From: Amblyomma americanum
Taxonomy: Eukaryota > Arthropoda > Arachnida > Ixodida > Ixodidae
Assembly (NCBI RefSeq): GCF_052857255.1
Contig: NC_135498.1
Coordinates: 162,255,124-162,319,123, forward strand
Length of the DNA stretch: 64,000 nucleotides
Reading direction: 5' to 3'
Shown here: piece by piece, positions 62,425-64,000 of the stretch
How positions within the stretch are numbered: the first letter of the stretch is position 1
How the letters are laid out: every line of letters starts with the position of its first letter
Made by a program: the position numbers and the translations under genes
Notes under the pieces: generated by a model
What the model was told of the DNA's origin: nothing
The model's database searches: none
The model's input: only the letters and a program-made list of their open reading frames with translations

Positions 62425-64000
62425 GTTACCGACTCGCCCAAGTTTCTACCCTTGTGAATTACGTTTCTAGTTCTTCGGGCGTCTTTCTACGTGTTTCCCA
62501 AGGCCCATGTGCGACCGTGTCCGTTATTGCTGCCACTGTGTGCTAAGCACGTGCTGCAGCTTTTTGCCTTCACTCCGGGATTCTACCCGACGACGTCAGA
62601 CTTCTCTTCAATGGTCTCAACCCCTCCACTGGGCACTCCCGCAGAATATGCAAGATTGTAAAATCTGAATGTCATCGTTATGTACGTCTTCTGAGGGAGC
62701 ACTTAGCCGTGCAACTCCAACAGGCACTGGAACCCAACGCCGCTAAACGTCAGCTGCGAGCGTATCTGCTTCTAGCGGACCAAACAACTGAAGCCCTGTG
62801 GCAACTTCAACTCCGATCCCTTCGATCCCTCTGCCCACCTAAGGGGTCGAGAAAATGCAACAGCGTATACGTCTCCGAAGGAGTCACCCTTCCTGAGGAC
62901 GTCAACCGGTTGTTGTCCCTTGGACCCAAGTTTGCAAGGGAGACTTCGAAGACTCCGCATGAGCTACTTTCCATGGTGCGACGTGTGTCTCGCCTAGCCG
63001 ACAAAGAGGACTCTGGCCGGTGCACCTCCGACGGCGTAGACGTCCTACAGTACTGTAAGCCTCGTCCTTCAAAAGTTCGTGTGGATCGTGTCGTGTCCTA
63101 CCTAGCCGAACAGTCGCTTTGCGTCATCCCCTCTGACAAAGAGGGCGTGTTTGCTGTCTTTCCCCACGGTGTATTCAATGAAAAAGCCAATCATGCCATA
63201 ACAGAAGTGTTTAAATGTGGAAGAAGTGTTTCACTTCCCAAACTTAAGGTTCAAGCAAAAAAACTTTGTCTCAAGCTTAATCTCGAAAGACTAGCCAGCA
63301 GCATTGAAAGTAGTAAGCGCCTCTTCCTAGAAGTGTTTTTCAGCGCAAAAACGCATAAGGCTGGCGTTCCCTTTAGGGTAATCGTTTCCGAACAGGACAC
63401 TTGGCAAAAGTCAATCGCTATATTTCTAAAAGAAAAACTAAACATGTTGACGATAGATGACCCATTTCTAGTACGTAGTTCAGAGGAAGTGTTAAGTGCT
63501 GTGAAATCGCTTTCTGACAAGAGCCTTCTTGGTTTCTCAATTGATGTGAAAGATCTTTATTACTCCTTGCCCCATCATAACCTGCTTACAATTGTCGAAG
63601 ATTCGATCCATCATTTCGGCGCTGTGTCATTTCAGAATGAATCCGGTTTATCCGTCAGTGGTTTTTTAGAATTGCTACACTTTTATCTCCGCTCCACTTT
63701 CATAAACTGGCAAGGCGCTGCTCACATTCAGAAACAGGGAATATGCATTGGGTCTTGTCTAGCCCCTGTACTTAGTGACCTGTATCTGGCACATCTTGAC
63801 AGGAGCCTCCAAGAGAGGCTTACCAGCCCTCATGTCGTCAAGATCTTTCGTTTTGTTGACGATTTCTTTTTCCTTGTTGAGTGTACGCCATCGTGCTTAG
63901 AGCAAGTTGCATCCGGTATTTTAGCTAAGGTACAAGAGTGTTTTTCACCGCTGCTATTGACTAACGAAATGCCAACCGACAACGAGATTCGCTTTCTTGA
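62319..64000 (+). pseudogene. PLE family C unit 5, nonsense mutation, cut by window end
   Basis: Plus-strand unit following unit 4. Here the long frame does begin with ATG (62319, MAALVSFSRKFAPV), where units 1-3 have TTG. The second Met (62415) corresponds to the start used in units 1 and 2. An AAG-to-TAA-type change gives a stop at 62544-62546 (VIAATVC, stop, then RAAAFCLHSG in the same frame). After it the frame is open to the end of the window and includes PSDKEG, motif A (IDVKDLYYS), motif B and motif C (RFVDDFF). The C-terminal GIY-YIG lies outside the window. Confidence 0.9.

Overview
The window is animal nuclear DNA, most likely from a hard tick (Ixodidae). It has no bacterial gene layout. 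It carries several copies of a tRNA-derived SINE that resembles the tick Ruka family, several non-LTR retrotransposons, Penelope-like elements (PLEs), and short exon-like open segments bounded by splice sites. Assignments rest on reading motifs and repeats by eye; no database search was possible.

Layout. 1-1300: a 19-bp minisatellite and unassigned DNA. 1297-4363: an old, broken pair of PLE copies in opposite orientation (family A), with a SINE inserted in it. 4376-11330: a probable multi-exon host gene on the minus strand (function not recognised) whose intron holds a younger inverted PLE pair (family B, 5788-8111). 11330-28000: mostly unassigned DNA with a palindromic CpG-rich minisatellite (14480-15005), two exon-like segments (16874-17064 and 24700-24892), SINEs and a decayed LINE. 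28078-29180: a broken SLC16/monocarboxylate-transporter-like gene. 29500-50510: decayed LINEs of RTE and CR1/Jockey-like types, a PIF/Harbinger transposase relic, SINEs and a 640-bp ATCT microsatellite that grows from a LINE 3' end. 50860-51120: a GC-rich stretch with four CACGTG boxes. 51887-54500: the 5' half of an RTE-type LINE with a tRNA-like leader, abutting a LINE RNase H fragment.

54504-64000 is the most striking part: a young PLE array (family C). Two full 2,588-bp units and a 5'-truncated third lie head-to-tail on the minus strand. They meet, at a 3-bp microhomology, a 5'-truncated unit followed by a longer unit on the plus strand that runs off the window. The intact ORFs encode a PLE reverse transcriptase followed by a GIY-YIG endonuclease. 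All three PLE families show the same geometry: minus-strand copy on the left, plus-strand copy on the right, joined through 5'-truncated ends. The two complete insertions appear flanked by 12-bp target-site duplications, which suggests each pair was inserted as one unit. In family C the first ATG of a unit lies in the last 10 bp of the unit upstream of it, so only tandem copies would have a start codon.
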